Of a DNA stretch of 64,000 nt, positions 8,132 through 16,668 are shown piece after piece. Location: NCBI GenBank assembly GCA_964242595.1, contig CAXTBC010000002.1, forward strand, positions 46,969 through 110,968, read 5' to 3'. The stretch comes from BOG-908 sp964242595. Its GTDB lineage: Bacteria > Pseudomonadota > Alphaproteobacteria > Acetobacterales > Acetobacteraceae. A program made the position numbers and the translations under genes. Below the pieces are notes generated by a model. It was not told the origin of the DNA and searched no databases. It saw only the letters and a program-made list of their open reading frames with translations. Every line of letters starts with the position of its first letter. The first letter of the stretch is position 1.

Positions 8132-8139
8132 CTGACGTG

Positions 8140-8172
8140 CCGAAGCCCGTACTTGCAGGACGGGGTTTCGGG
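8140..8172. terminator. Imperfect hairpin between convergent genes
   Basis: CCGAAGCCCGT and ACGGGGTTTCGG form a stem with one bulge around a nine-base loop. It sits between the DUF1828 region and the 3' end of kdsD. No U-run follows on either strand, so its role as a terminator is only positional. Confidence 0.4.
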
Positions 8173-8194
8173 CAAGGCTGATTCCTGCGGGACC

Positions 8195-9166
8195 TCACGC
8201 ACTCCCAACCCGCAACAGATCGTGGATGTGCACCAGCCCCACCGGCCGCCCATCCTCCACCACGAAAACACAGGTGATCCGCGCCTCGTTCATCAGCGCC
8301 AAGGCCGCCGCCGCCAGCGCATCCGCCGGCAGCGTGTAGGGCCGCCGCCCCATCGCCTCGCGCACCGGCCGGTCAACGAACCCGCCCCGGAACGCCCGCC
8401 GCAGGTCACCGTCCGTCAGCGCCCCCACCAGCCCGCCCGCCGCGTCCACAACCCCGGCAATCCCGAACCGCTTGGAGGTCATCTCCACGATACCCTCGGC
8501 CAGGGTCGCGCCGTCGCCGATCAGCGGCAGCGCGTCGCCGACGTGCATCAGCGCGCCCACCTGCACCAGCTGTGCACCTAGCTTGCCGCCCGGGTGGAAC
8601 CGGCCGAAATCACGCGCCGAGAACCCGCGCTGCTCCAGTAGCAGCACCGCCAGCGCGTCGCCCGCCACCAATTGCATCGTCGTCGACGTCGTCGGCGCCA
8701 GCCCGTTCGGACAAGCCTCCTGGCTCACCGGCAGCGTCAGGCAGACGTCCGCCGCGGTCCCCAGCGCGCTTTCCGCCCGAGACGTCATCGCTACCAGCGG
8801 CACCGCGAACCGCCGCGTGTAAGCCACGATGTCGGCAAGCTCCGCCGTCTCGCCGCTCCAGGACAGCGCCAGCACCACGTCGCTCTCGCGGATCACCCCC
8901 AGATCGCCATGGCTCGCCTCCGCCGGATGCACGAAATGGGCAGGCGTCCCGGTCGAAGCCAGGGTGGCGGCGATCTTGCGCCCGACATGGCCGGACTTGC
9001 CCATCCCGCTCACGATCACCGTGCCGGTTGCGGCACCGATCACGGTGGCCGCCTGCGCGAACTTGTCGGCCAGTCCGGTGGCCAGGGCAGCATTCAAGGC
9101 GATCAGGCCTTGCTGTTCCAACCCTATGGTACGTTCCAGGCTGGCTTGGGTGTTCAATGCTGACAT
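8195..9166 (-). CDS. kdsD: Arabinose-5-phosphate isomerase (KDO synthesis)
   Basis: About 323 residues: a SIS sugar-isomerase domain (IVSGMGKSGHVGRKIAATLAS, SHGDLGVI, LALSWSGET, TTSTTMQLVAGDALAV) followed by a C-terminal pair of CBS domains ending in VHIHDLLRVGSA. It converts ribulose-5-phosphate to arabinose-5-phosphate, the first step towards the KDO sugar of lipopolysaccharide. ATG 9166 is preferred; TTG 9178 is possible but lies at the repeat edge. It is the last gene of the kdsA-kdsB-kdsD series, each separated by a type A repeat. Confidence 0.92.
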   Translation of the reverse strand: MSALNTQASLERTIGLEQQGLIALNAALATGLADKFAQAATVIGAATGTVIVSGMGKSGHVGRKIAATLASTGTPAHFVHPAEASHGDLGVIRESDVVLALSWSGETAELADIVAYTRRFAVPLVAMTSRAESALGTAADVCLTLPVSQEACPNGLAPTTSTTMQLVAGDALAVLLLEQRGFSARDFGRFHPGGKLGAQLVQVGALMHVGDALPLIGDGATLAEGIVEMTSKRFGIAGVVDAAGGLVGALTDGDLRRAFRGGFVDRPVREAMGRRPYTLPADALAAAALALMNEARITCVFVVEDGRPVGLVHIHDLLRVGSA

Positions 9167-9170
9167 CTCC

Positions 9171-9211
9171 GAAGGCAAGCACTTCTTTTTCTCGAAAAAG
9201 AAGGCCTTCCC
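9171..9211. repeat. Type A repeat (single unit)
   Basis: One unit with arms CTTCTTTTTC / GAAAAAGAAG, flanked by GGCAAG and GGCCTTCC, between kdsB and kdsD. It occupies the whole 40-base gap and therefore also the leader of kdsD. Confidence 0.85.
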
Positions 9212-9214
9212 CTA

Positions 9215-9934
9215 CTACCTCAACAAAACCCGGGCCCGCTCCAGGTCCTCCGCCGTGTCCACCCCAAGCGGTACGTCGTCCACCACCGCCGCGTCGATCC
9301 GCATCCCCGCCTCCAACGCCCGCAACTGCTCCAGCCTCTCGCGCTGCTCTAGCGTAGAGGGCGGCAACCGCACGAAACATTCCAGCGCCGCCCGCCGCCA
9401 CACATACAGCCCGATGTGGTGGTACAACGGTCCCGCGCCCCAGGGCGCCAGCGCACGTGTAAAATACAATGCCCGAAAGCGCGCTTCCCCCACCGGCGTG
9501 CCCACCATCTTCACCACGCTGGCCGCCTGCGCCTCGTGCGCCGCAATCACCGCCACAGGCGTGCCAATGTCCACCGTCGCGTCGTCGAGCAGGCGCGCCG
9601 TCGCGCGCACCACATGCGGCGCCACCGTCGGCAAGTCGCCCTGAAAATTCACGATGATCTCGTGTTCGCCAAGCCGGTCCACCACGCCCAAAGCCTCGGC
9701 AATCCGGTCCGTTCCGGAAGCATGATCCGCCCGCGTCATCACCGCCTCGCCGCCCCCGCGCCGTACCGCCGCGGCAATCTCCGCGTGGTCCGTCGCCACC
9801 ACAACCGGCCCCAAGCCGGCCTCCATCGCGCGCCGCCAGACATGAACGATCATCGGCAACCCGTGGATGTCCAGCAACGGCTTGTTCGGCAAGCGGGAAG
9901 CTCCCAACCGCGCCGGGATCAGAACTATCGCCAT
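9215..9934 (-). CDS. kdsB: 3-deoxy-manno-octulosonate cytidylyltransferase (CMP-KDO synthetase)
   Basis: A 239-residue protein beginning MAIVLIPARLGASRLPNKPL, the nucleotide-binding signature of the family, with IVNFQGDLP for the active-site region and HHIGLYVWRRAAL and LEQLRALEAGMRI near the C-terminus. It activates KDO with CTP in the cytoplasm before transfer to lipid A. QGDLP replaces the more usual QGDEP. Start ATG 9934; the upstream in-frame codons to 9964 are leader. A type A inverted pair separates it from kdsA. Confidence 0.93.
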   Translation of the reverse strand: MAIVLIPARLGASRLPNKPLLDIHGLPMIVHVWRRAMEAGLGPVVVATDHAEIAAAVRRGGGEAVMTRADHASGTDRIAEALGVVDRLGEHEIIVNFQGDLPTVAPHVVRATARLLDDATVDIGTPVAVIAAHEAQAASVVKMVGTPVGEARFRALYFTRALAPWGAGPLYHHIGLYVWRRAALECFVRLPPSTLEQRERLEQLRALEAGMRIDAAVVDDVPLGVDTAEDLERARVLLR

Positions 9935-9961
9935 GACGGTGAGCCCAGCACAAAGGAGAAG

Positions 9962-10107
9962 CAAAGGCCTTCTTTTTCGAGAAAAAGAAGCAAAAAGCTT
10001 TCGTTCGTGCTGTCGCGGACAGCTGAAACACTACGCATCACCAACACGCATCCGAAACAGACAAAAGTTTTTTGGTTCTTTTTTTCAAAAAAGAACCGCT
10101 TCCTTAA
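9962..10107. repeat. Type A repeat, inverted pair, invading kdsA
   Basis: Units at 9962-10005 and 10060-10107 with a spacer holding GCTGTCGCGGACAGC. The right unit supplies the last codons and stop of kdsA. Confidence 0.85.
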
Positions 10108-10945
10108 CCTGCCGCTTCCTCAACGAATCATAAGCCATCAGCTCACCCAGCAAAGGCTCCATGTCCCGCAACGCAATCATGTTCGGCCCGTCAGAAGGCG
10201 CCCGGTCCGGATCGGGATGCGCCTCGATGAACAGCCCCGCCACGCCCACCGCCACAGCGGCCCGCGCCAGCACCGCCACGAACTCCCGCTGTCCGCCCGA
10301 AGAAGCGCCCTGCCCACCCGGCTGCTGCACGGAATGCGTGGCGTCGAAGATCACCGGAGCGCCCATCGCCGCCATGATCGGCAGCGCGCGGAAATCGGAC
10401 ACCAGCGTGTTGTAGCCGAAAGACGTGCCACGTTCCGTCACCAGCACCCGGCTGTTGCCGGCGCCCGTCACCTTGCCGATCACGTGGCGCATGTCCCACG
10501 GCGCCAGGAACTGCCCCTTCTTCACGTTCACCACCCGGCCCGTCCGCGCCGCCGCCACGATCAAGTCCGTCTGCCGGCACAGGAAGGCGGGTATCTGCAG
10601 CACGTCGGCCACCTCGGCCACCGCTGCGCAATGCTCACGCTCGTGCACGTCGGTCAGCACCGCCACGCCCAGCGCGGCGCGGACGTCGGCGAAGATCTGC
10701 AACGCGGCCGCCATGCCCACGCCGCGCGCGCCGCCCCCGCTCGTCCGGTTCGCCTTGTCGTAGCTGCTCTTGAACACGAACCCCACACCCAGGCGCGAAG
10801 TCATCTCGGCCAGGGCCGCCGCGCATTCCTGCGCGTGCGCCGCGCTCTCCACCTGACACGGCCCAGCGACCAGGCAGAACGGCCTGTCGTTGGCGAACGC
10901 GGCGCCGCCCACACTCACCAGCGGATCGGGGGAGAGTTGTTCCAC
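10085..10945 (-). CDS. kdsA: 3-deoxy-8-phosphooctulonate synthase (KDO-8-P synthase)
   Basis: About 286 residues with the family landmarks LVAGPCQVES, FKSSYDKANRTS, LTDVHE, LQIPAFLCRQTDL, NVKKGQFLAPWDM, TERGTSFGYNTLV and FDATHSVQQPGG. It condenses phosphoenolpyruvate with arabinose-5-phosphate. GTG 10945, with AGGA nine bases upstream, is the better start; TTG 10954 has AGGA almost touching it. The last residues KEAVLF and the stop come from the type A repeat, so the native C-terminus has been replaced or extended. Confidence 0.93.
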   Translation of the reverse strand: MEQLSPDPLVSVGGAAFANDRPFCLVAGPCQVESAAHAQECAAALAEMTSRLGVGFVFKSSYDKANRTSGGGARGVGMAAALQIFADVRAALGVAVLTDVHEREHCAAVAEVADVLQIPAFLCRQTDLIVAAARTGRVVNVKKGQFLAPWDMRHVIGKVTGAGNSRVLVTERGTSFGYNTLVSDFRALPIMAAMGAPVIFDATHSVQQPGGQGASSGGQREFVAVLARAAVAVGVAGLFIEAHPDPDRAPSDGPNMIALRDMEPLLGELMAYDSLRKRQVKEAVLF

Positions 10946-11071
10946 CTGCGTCAATCCTGCGAAAATCCTCGCATCCCACCCCAGCTACCAGAAAGCAAGC
11001 AGAGCCTCAGCTACCGACTCCATACGCTCGAGTACTTGCCCCGACCGGCAGCCTGCCGCACAGATGCCCGC

Positions 11072-12589
11072 ATGAGCGCTACCGCCTTGCGTGACGACTC
11101 CGAACACCTGATGTACGGTCGTCTCGAACGCCTGGCACTGGCCGCCGGCGCCCTGCTGATGGCCAGCATCGTCGCCGCCAGCGTGCTGATCGCCCAGCGC
11201 AACAGCCGCGACGCTGCCACCGCGGTCCGCATCCAGTCCGTTCGCACCCTCACGGTCGACCTGCTGGAAACCGTGCTCTCGGCAGAGACCGGCCAGCGCG
11301 GCTTCCTGCTGACCGGCCGCACCAGCTACATCGGCCCCTACGACGCGGCGACCGCCCGCGTGCCCGGCCTGCTGGACCAGCTCGGCCTCGTGCTCGGCAA
11401 CCAGCCGGAGATGGTCCGCTGGCGTGCCGTCGTCGAAGACAAGATGGCCGAGCTGGCCGAGACCGTGCGCCTGGAAAAGGCCGGCCGTCACGACGATGCC
11501 CTGGTGCTCGTCAGGTCCGACCGCGGCCTGCACGACATGGACGAAGCCAGGCAGATCGCCGCCACCCTGGCGATCAGCCAGCTTGCCGCGTTCAGCGCCG
11601 CCCTCCACCACAGCGAGGCGGACGCCCGCCTCCTCGTCGCCGTGGACGCCGCCGCCCTGATCCTGCTCGTGCTCCTGGTCGCCTTTGTCGGCCGCAGCCT
11701 GTCGGCCAGCCTGCGTGCCCTCAGCCGCAGCCGCAGCGACCTGATGGACGCCAACGCCGCATTGCAGGCCGGCCGCGACAGGCTGGAAGCCAACGTCGCC
11801 GAACGCACCGCCGACCTCACCGAAGCCAACGAGGAGATCCAGCGCTTCGCTTACATCGTCAGCCACGACCTGCGTGCCCCGCTGCTCAACATCATCGGCT
11901 TCACCTCCGAGCTGTCGGACGCCACCGACCGCCTCAACCGCTTCGTCAGCGACAGCCTCGAGCCTGCCGGCGTCGTCGTGCCCGAGGACGTGCGCCTGGC
12001 CAGCCAGGAAGACCTGCCCGAGGCGATACGCTTCATCCAGACCAGCACAGCCAAGATGGACCGCCTGATCACCGCCATCCTGCGCCTCTCGCGCGAGGGC
12101 AGGCGCGTGCTCACCCCCGAGCGGCTGGACATGACGGCGCTGCTCGGCAGCATCGCCGACAGCGTGCGCCAGCTGGCCGACACCGCCGGTGCCAAGATCA
12201 CCATCGGCAGCACGCCCACCTTCACGTCGGATCGCCTGGCCGTAGAGCAGGTCTTCTCCAACCTGGTCGAGAACGCGCTGAAATACCTCCAGCCCGGCCG
12301 CCCCGGCGTGGTCACCCTGTCGGGTAGCACGCAGGCCGGGTGGTCGCAGTACAAGGTCGCCGACAACGGCCGCGGCATCGCCGCGCGCGACCTCGAGCGC
12401 GTCTTCGAGCTGTTCCGGCGTGCCGGGCCGCAGGACGTGCCAGGCGAAGGCATCGGCCTGGCCCACGTCCGCGCGTTGCTGCGCCGTCTCGGCGGCACCA
12501 TCATTTGCGAGTCCTCCCCCGGTGTGGGATCAACCTTCATCGTCAGGCTGCCGACGGTCCTGGCGCCAAGTGGCGGAGTTACGGAATGA
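11072..12589 (+). CDS. Membrane sensor histidine kinase with CHASE3-like sensor
   Basis: A 505-residue protein. A first membrane helix (about residues 20-41) is followed by a periplasmic CHASE3-type helical domain (SAETGQRGFLLTGRTSYIGPYD is its signature), a second helix (about 190-212), a coiled coil (EANVAERTADLTEANEEIQ), a HisKA box SHDLRAPLLN with the phosphorylated His at 265, and a HATPase domain (NLVENALKYL, DNGRGIAARDLERVF, GIGLAHVRALL). It probably senses an envelope signal and phosphorylates the receiver encoded next. ATG 11072 is chosen because upstream sequence in frame belongs to the kdsA shadow. It overlaps the next gene as ATGA. Confidence 0.88.
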   Translation: MSATALRDDSEHLMYGRLERLALAAGALLMASIVAASVLIAQRNSRDAATAVRIQSVRTLTVDLLETVLSAETGQRGFLLTGRTSYIGPYDAATARVPGLLDQLGLVLGNQPEMVRWRAVVEDKMAELAETVRLEKAGRHDDALVLVRSDRGLHDMDEARQIAATLAISQLAAFSAALHHSEADARLLVAVDAAALILLVLLVAFVGRSLSASLRALSRSRSDLMDANAALQAGRDRLEANVAERTADLTEANEEIQRFAYIVSHDLRAPLLNIIGFTSELSDATDRLNRFVSDSLEPAGVVVPEDVRLASQEDLPEAIRFIQTSTAKMDRLITAILRLSREGRRVLTPERLDMTALLGSIADSVRQLADTAGAKITIGSTPTFTSDRLAVEQVFSNLVENALKYLQPGRPGVVTLSGSTQAGWSQYKVADNGRGIAARDLERVFELFRRAGPQDVPGEGIGLAHVRALLRRLGGTIICESSPGVGSTFIVRLPTVLAPSGGVTE

Positions 12590-13017
12590 ACGCAGTGCCC
12601 GTGACCATTCTCCTGATCGAAGACGACCCCGGCCACGCACGGCTGATAGAGAAGAACGTCCGCCGCGCGGGCGTCGCCAACGAGATCACCCACAAGCTCG
12701 ATGGCACCACCGCGCTCGACTACCTGTTCGGGCGCGGCGAACAGGTGAAGGCCGAGCCCATGCTGGTCCTGCTGGACCTCAACCTGCCGGACATGAGCGG
12801 CACGGACATCCTCGCCCGCATCAAGGCAGACCCTGTGCTCCGGCGCACCCCGGTCATCGTGCTGACCACCACGGACGACCGCACCGAGATCCAGCGCTGC
12901 TACGACCTCGGCTGCAACGTCTACATCACAAAGCCGGTCGAGTATGAGGGCTTCGCCAGCGCCATCCGCCAGCTCGGCCTGTTCCTCACCGTCATGCAAG
13001 TCCCCGAGCCGGCCTGA
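12586..13017 (+). CDS. Single-domain response regulator
   Basis: A 143-residue stand-alone receiver: acidic pair EDD at residues 12-14, phosphorylation site D64 in LLDLNLPDMSG, Thr in VLTTTDD, and Lys in ITKPVEYEGF. There is no output domain, as in the Rcp1-type receivers that act as phosphate shuttles next to such kinases. ATG 12586 overlaps the kinase stop (ATGA), so the two are translated together. It probably relays phosphate to or from the hybrid kinase that follows. Confidence 0.9.
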   Translation: MNAVPVTILLIEDDPGHARLIEKNVRRAGVANEITHKLDGTTALDYLFGRGEQVKAEPMLVLLDLNLPDMSGTDILARIKADPVLRRTPVIVLTTTDDRTEIQRCYDLGCNVYITKPVEYEGFASAIRQLGLFLTVMQVPEPA

Positions 13018-13018
13018 C

Positions 13019-14179
13019 ATGGGGCCACCCTCCGCCGGCGTGCCGGCGCACCAGGAAGGGCGTACTGCCAGCAGCACGGAGGCGGCCAGCCGGTCCGTCA
13101 CGCAGGACAGCCCCTCGCCCGCAGCACCGACACCGCCGCAGGTCCTCTACATCGACGACGATCCGGGCATCGCCCGCCTGGTGCAGCGCCACCTGCAGCG
13201 TGCCGGCTACCAGGTCACCCTGGCCGCCAACGGCGCGGACGGCCTGGCGCTCGCCGCCGGCCGCACCTTCGACGCCATCGGCCTGGACCACTACATGCCC
13301 GGCCAGGACGGGCTGGAGGTGCTCGACGCGCTGGCCAACCTGCCCGCCACGCCGCCGGTGATCTTCGTCACCGGTGCCGAGGAGCCGCGCATCGCGGTGA
13401 CCGCGCTGAAGAACGGCGCCGCCGACTACGTGGTCAAGGACGTGCACGGCACGTTCATCGAGCTGCTGGCCGCCAGCATCTCCCAGGAGATCACCCGCGC
13501 CCGCTTGCAACGCGAACGCGACACCGCCGAGCGCGAGGTCCATGAGAGCCGCGACCGCCTGGCAGCGCTCGCCGCCCAGCAGGCCATCCTGTTGCGTGAG
13601 GTCAACCACCGCGTCGCCAACTCGCTGCAGCTCATTACCTCGCTGGTCGAGATGCAGGCGCGCCGTGTGGCCGATCCCGCCGCCCGACTGATGCTGCGCC
13701 AGGCCGCCAAGCGGGTGGAAGCCGTCACCATGGTGCACCGCCGCCTCTATACCGGCAGCGACGTCGAGTTCGTGGAGATGGACGCCTACCTCGCCGGCCT
13801 GCTCGACGAACTGGAGCGCGCGAGCCACGCCGCCGCCACGCAACGGCGCATCGAGCTCACCTCGGACCCGGTCAGGGTGGAAACCGACAAGGCCGTGCCG
13901 ATCGGCCTGATGGTCAACGAGCTCGTCACCAATGCGCTCAAATACGCCTATCCGGACGGCGTGCCGGGACAGGTGCGCGTGCAGCTCAGCCGCGCGCAGG
14001 ATACGCTGCGCCTGGTCGTCGAGGACGACGGTATCGGCTACCCCGACGAGAGCGCCACCCCTAGGGGCAGCGGTTTGGGCTCGGTCATCGTGGGCTCCAT
14101 GGCGCAGACGCTGCACGCCACCGTCGAACTGGACCGCAGCCACGCCGGCACCCGCTTCGTGGTCTGCCTTGGCGTCTAG
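13019..14179 (+). CDS. Receiver-HisKA_2 hybrid histidine kinase (soluble)
   Basis: A 386-residue protein with no membrane segment: a Pro/Ser-rich start, a receiver domain (VLYIDDDPGIARL, D90 in GLDHYMPGQDG, VTGAEE, YVVKD), a coiled linker, and a HisKA_2/HWE-related kinase with H197 in LREVNHRVANSLQLI and a HATPase domain (NELVTNALKYAYP, EDDGIGYP, GSGLGSVIVGSMAQ). This architecture fits a cytoplasmic relay partner of the upstream membrane kinase. ATG 13019 starts two bases after the receiver gene's stop codon. Confidence 0.88.
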   Translation: MGPPSAGVPAHQEGRTASSTEAASRSVTQDSPSPAAPTPPQVLYIDDDPGIARLVQRHLQRAGYQVTLAANGADGLALAAGRTFDAIGLDHYMPGQDGLEVLDALANLPATPPVIFVTGAEEPRIAVTALKNGAADYVVKDVHGTFIELLAASISQEITRARLQRERDTAEREVHESRDRLAALAAQQAILLREVNHRVANSLQLITSLVEMQARRVADPAARLMLRQAAKRVEAVTMVHRRLYTGSDVEFVEMDAYLAGLLDELERASHAAATQRRIELTSDPVRVETDKAVPIGLMVNELVTNALKYAYPDGVPGQVRVQLSRAQDTLRLVVEDDGIGYPDESATPRGSGLGSVIVGSMAQTLHATVELDRSHAGTRFVVCLGV

Positions 14180-14186
14180 CCCCGCC

Positions 14187-15335
14187 GTGCCGCCTCCCCC
14201 GCCAGCCTTGCCCGCCGGCGCCACCACCGATCCCGTCGCCCTGGCGCAGGCCCTGCTGCGCTGCGCGTCCGTCACCCCGGCCGACGATGGCGCCCAAGCT
14301 ATCCTGGCCGCCACGCTCCGCCGGCTCGGCTTCACCGTCACCACCCTGCCGTTCGGTCAGGTGCCGAACCTGTTCGCCCGCATCGGCACCGCCGGGCCGC
14401 ATTTCTGCTTCGCCGGCCATACCGACGTGGTGCCGCCCGGCCCGGGCTGGCGCCACCCGCCCTTCGCCGCCGAGATCGCCGACGGCCACCTCTACGGCCG
14501 CGGCGCCTGCGACATGAAAGGCGCCATCGCCGCCTTCACCGCCGCCGCCGCCCGACACCTCGCGGCAGGCTCGCCGCACGGCTCCATCAGCCTGCTGGTC
14601 ACCGGCGACGAGGAAGGCTCGGCCATCGACGGCACGGTGCGCGTGCTGGAATGGATGGCAGCTACCGGCAACCTGCCGGACGCCTGCATCGTCGGCGAGC
14701 CCACCAACCCGGCAACCCTGGGCGAAGCCGTCAAGATCGGCCGCCGCGGCAGCCTCAACGCCAGCATCACAATGCGCGGCACCCAGGGCCACGTCGCCTA
14801 CCCGCACCGCGCCACCAACCCCATCCACCCGATGATCGCCCTGCTGGCCGAGCTCACCACCCACACGCTCGATGCCGGGACGCCGCAGTTCGAACCGTCA
14901 AGCCTGCAGGTCACCTCCGTCGACGTCGGCAACCCCGCCGCCAACGTCATCCCGGCCGAAGCCAGCGCCCGCCTCAACATACGCTTCAACGACCGTCACA
15001 CCGGCGCCACCCTGTCGGACTGGCTGGGCGAGGCCGTCGCCCGCCACGCTCCAGGCGCAGACCTCGCCGTCACCCTCAGCGGCGAGGCATTCCTGACCGC
15101 CGGCCCGCTCGGGGCCCGCCTGGCCGCCACCATCGCGCGCGTCACCGGCCGCACCCCCAGCCTGGAGACCGGCGGCGGCACTTCGGACGCCCGCTTCATC
15201 GCCCGCTACGCCCCGGTAGCCGAGTTCGGCCTGGTCGGCGCCACCATGCACCAGGTCGACGAGCGCGTGGCGGTGGCAGACCTGCTGATGCTGACCGACG
15301 TGTATGCGGCCATGCTGGAGGACTTCCTACCTTGA
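14187..15335 (+). CDS. dapE: Succinyl-diaminopimelate desuccinylase
   Basis: About 382 residues with the M20 metallopeptidase motifs: CFAGHTDVVPPG, YGRGACDMKGAIA, TGDEEGSAIDGT, IVGEPTN, the dimerisation domain TQGHVAYPHRATNPIH, and the C-terminal GGGTSDARFI and HQVDERVAVADLL. It frees LL-diaminopimelate for lysine and peptidoglycan synthesis, using two zinc ions. The start is uncertain: GTG 14187, TTG 14169 (overlapping the kinase) and TTG 14208 all fit, and none has a clear ribosome site. Confidence 0.92.
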   Translation: MPPPPPALPAGATTDPVALAQALLRCASVTPADDGAQAILAATLRRLGFTVTTLPFGQVPNLFARIGTAGPHFCFAGHTDVVPPGPGWRHPPFAAEIADGHLYGRGACDMKGAIAAFTAAAARHLAAGSPHGSISLLVTGDEEGSAIDGTVRVLEWMAATGNLPDACIVGEPTNPATLGEAVKIGRRGSLNASITMRGTQGHVAYPHRATNPIHPMIALLAELTTHTLDAGTPQFEPSSLQVTSVDVGNPAANVIPAEASARLNIRFNDRHTGATLSDWLGEAVARHAPGADLAVTLSGEAFLTAGPLGARLAATIARVTGRTPSLETGGGTSDARFIARYAPVAEFGLVGATMHQVDERVAVADLLMLTDVYAAMLEDFLP

Positions 15336-15341
15336 GCGGAC

Positions 15342-15472
15342 AGCAAGGCAGCAGTTCTTTTTCGAGAAAAAGAACCAAAAAGCTTTTGCTCCCTGTCGGG
15401 TGTGCCCGGAGAGACGCGCGCCAAGTAAATAAAAGCTTTTTGCTTCTTTTTCTCGAAAAAGATCGCCTTCCC
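15342..15472. repeat. Type A repeat, inverted pair
   Basis: Units 15342-15389 (with the GCAGTTCTTT variant arm) and 15430-15472, spacer about 40 bases. It fills the gap from dapE to the membrane-protein gene. Confidence 0.85.
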
Positions 15473-15498
15473 TACCCTTCTTCAAAGAATATCAACGT

Positions 15499-16107
15499 AT
15501 GAGCGAGCGCCCGAACGGCCGCCTCCTGCTCGGCCTGCTACTGATCGGCACCGGCCGTGCAGCCGGCTTCGCCCAGTTCGGCGCCAACGCCGATGCCTTC
15601 CTGGCCAGCCTCGCTCCCTGGCTCGCCCTCCTGATCGTGCTGGCCGGCCTGCTCGCCGTCACCGGCCATTGGCTGGCAGCGCTCACCTTCTTCCTGTTCA
15701 CGCTGTGCAACCTGCTCACTCCGGCCATCATGGCGGACGGGCTGTGCCGCCTGTGGGGCCGGCGGCAATACTGGGCGCTCTACGCCAACATCCTCAACTG
15801 CACACAGTGGATCATGCTCGCCGCGTTCCTGGTCCTCATCCCGGTCACCGCGGTACTGCTGGCGGCCGGCGTGCCGCCCGAAGCCGCCACGCGCATCACC
15901 GTGGGCGTCCTGGTCGCCTACCTCATGTGGTTCCACTGGTTCGCCGCCCGCCACGCCCTGCAGGTCTCGCGCGGCCGTGCCGCGCTCGCCATGCTATGCG
16001 TGGTGTTCGGCACCACGCTGCTTCTGGAGATCCCGGCCCTGCTCACCGGACACAGCAGCGCCCAGATGCTGCGCGCCCTCGCCCCCGAGCCGCCCGTCTC
16101 GTCCTAA
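15499..16107 (+). CDS. Five-helix membrane protein of unknown function
   Basis: A 202-residue protein, mostly hydrophobic, with about five membrane helices (around residues 7-27, 38-60, 63-80, 100-122 and 131-150, and a possible sixth near 165-185). Charged and polar residues are concentrated in short loops, for example GLCRLWGRRQYWALYANILN. No signature I recognise. It stands alone between a type A repeat and the leader of the next gene. Confidence 0.6.
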   Translation: MSERPNGRLLLGLLLIGTGRAAGFAQFGANADAFLASLAPWLALLIVLAGLLAVTGHWLAALTFFLFTLCNLLTPAIMADGLCRLWGRRQYWALYANILNCTQWIMLAAFLVLIPVTAVLLAAGVPPEAATRITVGVLVAYLMWFHWFAARHALQVSRGRAALAMLCVVFGTTLLLEIPALLTGHSSAQMLRALAPEPPVSS

Positions 16108-16185
16108 TTCGCGTTTCGTCAAGGCGAACACATGGAAATTTGAGACGGCAACCCTGACGCCGGCGGGCCGCTTGCGCCCAGGCAC

Positions 16186-16201
16186 GCCACGCCGGCGTGG
16201 C
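16186..16201. promoter_or_regulatory. Perfect 16-bp palindrome upstream of the 111-residue gene
   Basis: GCCACGCC followed directly by GGCGTGGC, 21 bases before ATG 16223. It could be an operator for a dimeric regulator or a short hairpin in the leader. It is unlike both repeat families of the window. Confidence 0.4.
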
Positions 16202-16222
16202 ACAACGTCTCAGGAGATTCGC

Positions 16223-16558
16223 ATGCCGCAGTTCGACGCCACCATCAAGCACATCAAGGACGGCGTGAAGAGCATGACCGTCAGCGCCGCCGTCAAGAAC
16301 ATCGAGGGCTGGGAGACCACGCTCGAGAAGCTCGAGCAGCCCGGCGCCAAGGCCATCGTCAAAGATCTCGAGAACCTCAAGAAGCACCTCCATGCCGAGA
16401 AGCTGGACGGCGAGGCCATCCGCAAGCTCGTCGCCAAGCTCGGCAAGGAAACCGCAGCGCTCGCCGGCAAGGCCGACAGCAAGAACAGCGAGAAGGTCCG
16501 CGCGCTCGGCGAGGCGCTGGAGCACGCGGCGACTGAGGCTGAAGGCGCTAAGGCCTGA
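16223..16558 (+). CDS. Small Lys/Glu-rich helical protein, unknown function
   Basis: A 111-residue soluble protein, almost entirely predicted helix, rich in Lys, Glu and Ala, beginning MPQFDATIKHIKDGVKSM. Strong ribosome site AGGAG eight bases before ATG 16223. No catalytic or metal motifs are seen. Its clean codon use and own leader with a palindrome support a real gene that may be well expressed. I do not recognise a family. Confidence 0.65.
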   Translation: MPQFDATIKHIKDGVKSMTVSAAVKNIEGWETTLEKLEQPGAKAIVKDLENLKKHLHAEKLDGEAIRKLVAKLGKETAALAGKADSKNSEKVRALGEALEHAATEAEGAKA

Positions 16559-16577
16559 GATCGCCGTAGACAAGGAA

Positions 16578-16668
16578 GGTTGGGGCTCTGCCCCAAACCC
16601 TGCTGGGGCCTCGAAGCCCCAGACTCCCACTCCCTCCAGGCCCTGGGGCTTAGCCCCGGGGCTGTTTC
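16578..16668. repeat. Type B GC-rich palindromic repeat (partial)
   Basis: GGGGCTCTGCCCCAAACCCT followed by CTGGGGCCTCGAAGCCCCAG, then a diverged copy of the other half. It overlaps the 3' end of moaE and supplies its stop codon. Confidence 0.75.

Noticed and set aside
9416..11071. Long in-frame extension upstream of the CHASE3 kinase
   Set aside because: It crosses kdsB, a repeat and kdsA in antisense; the kinase's own membrane helix begins shortly after ATG 11072.
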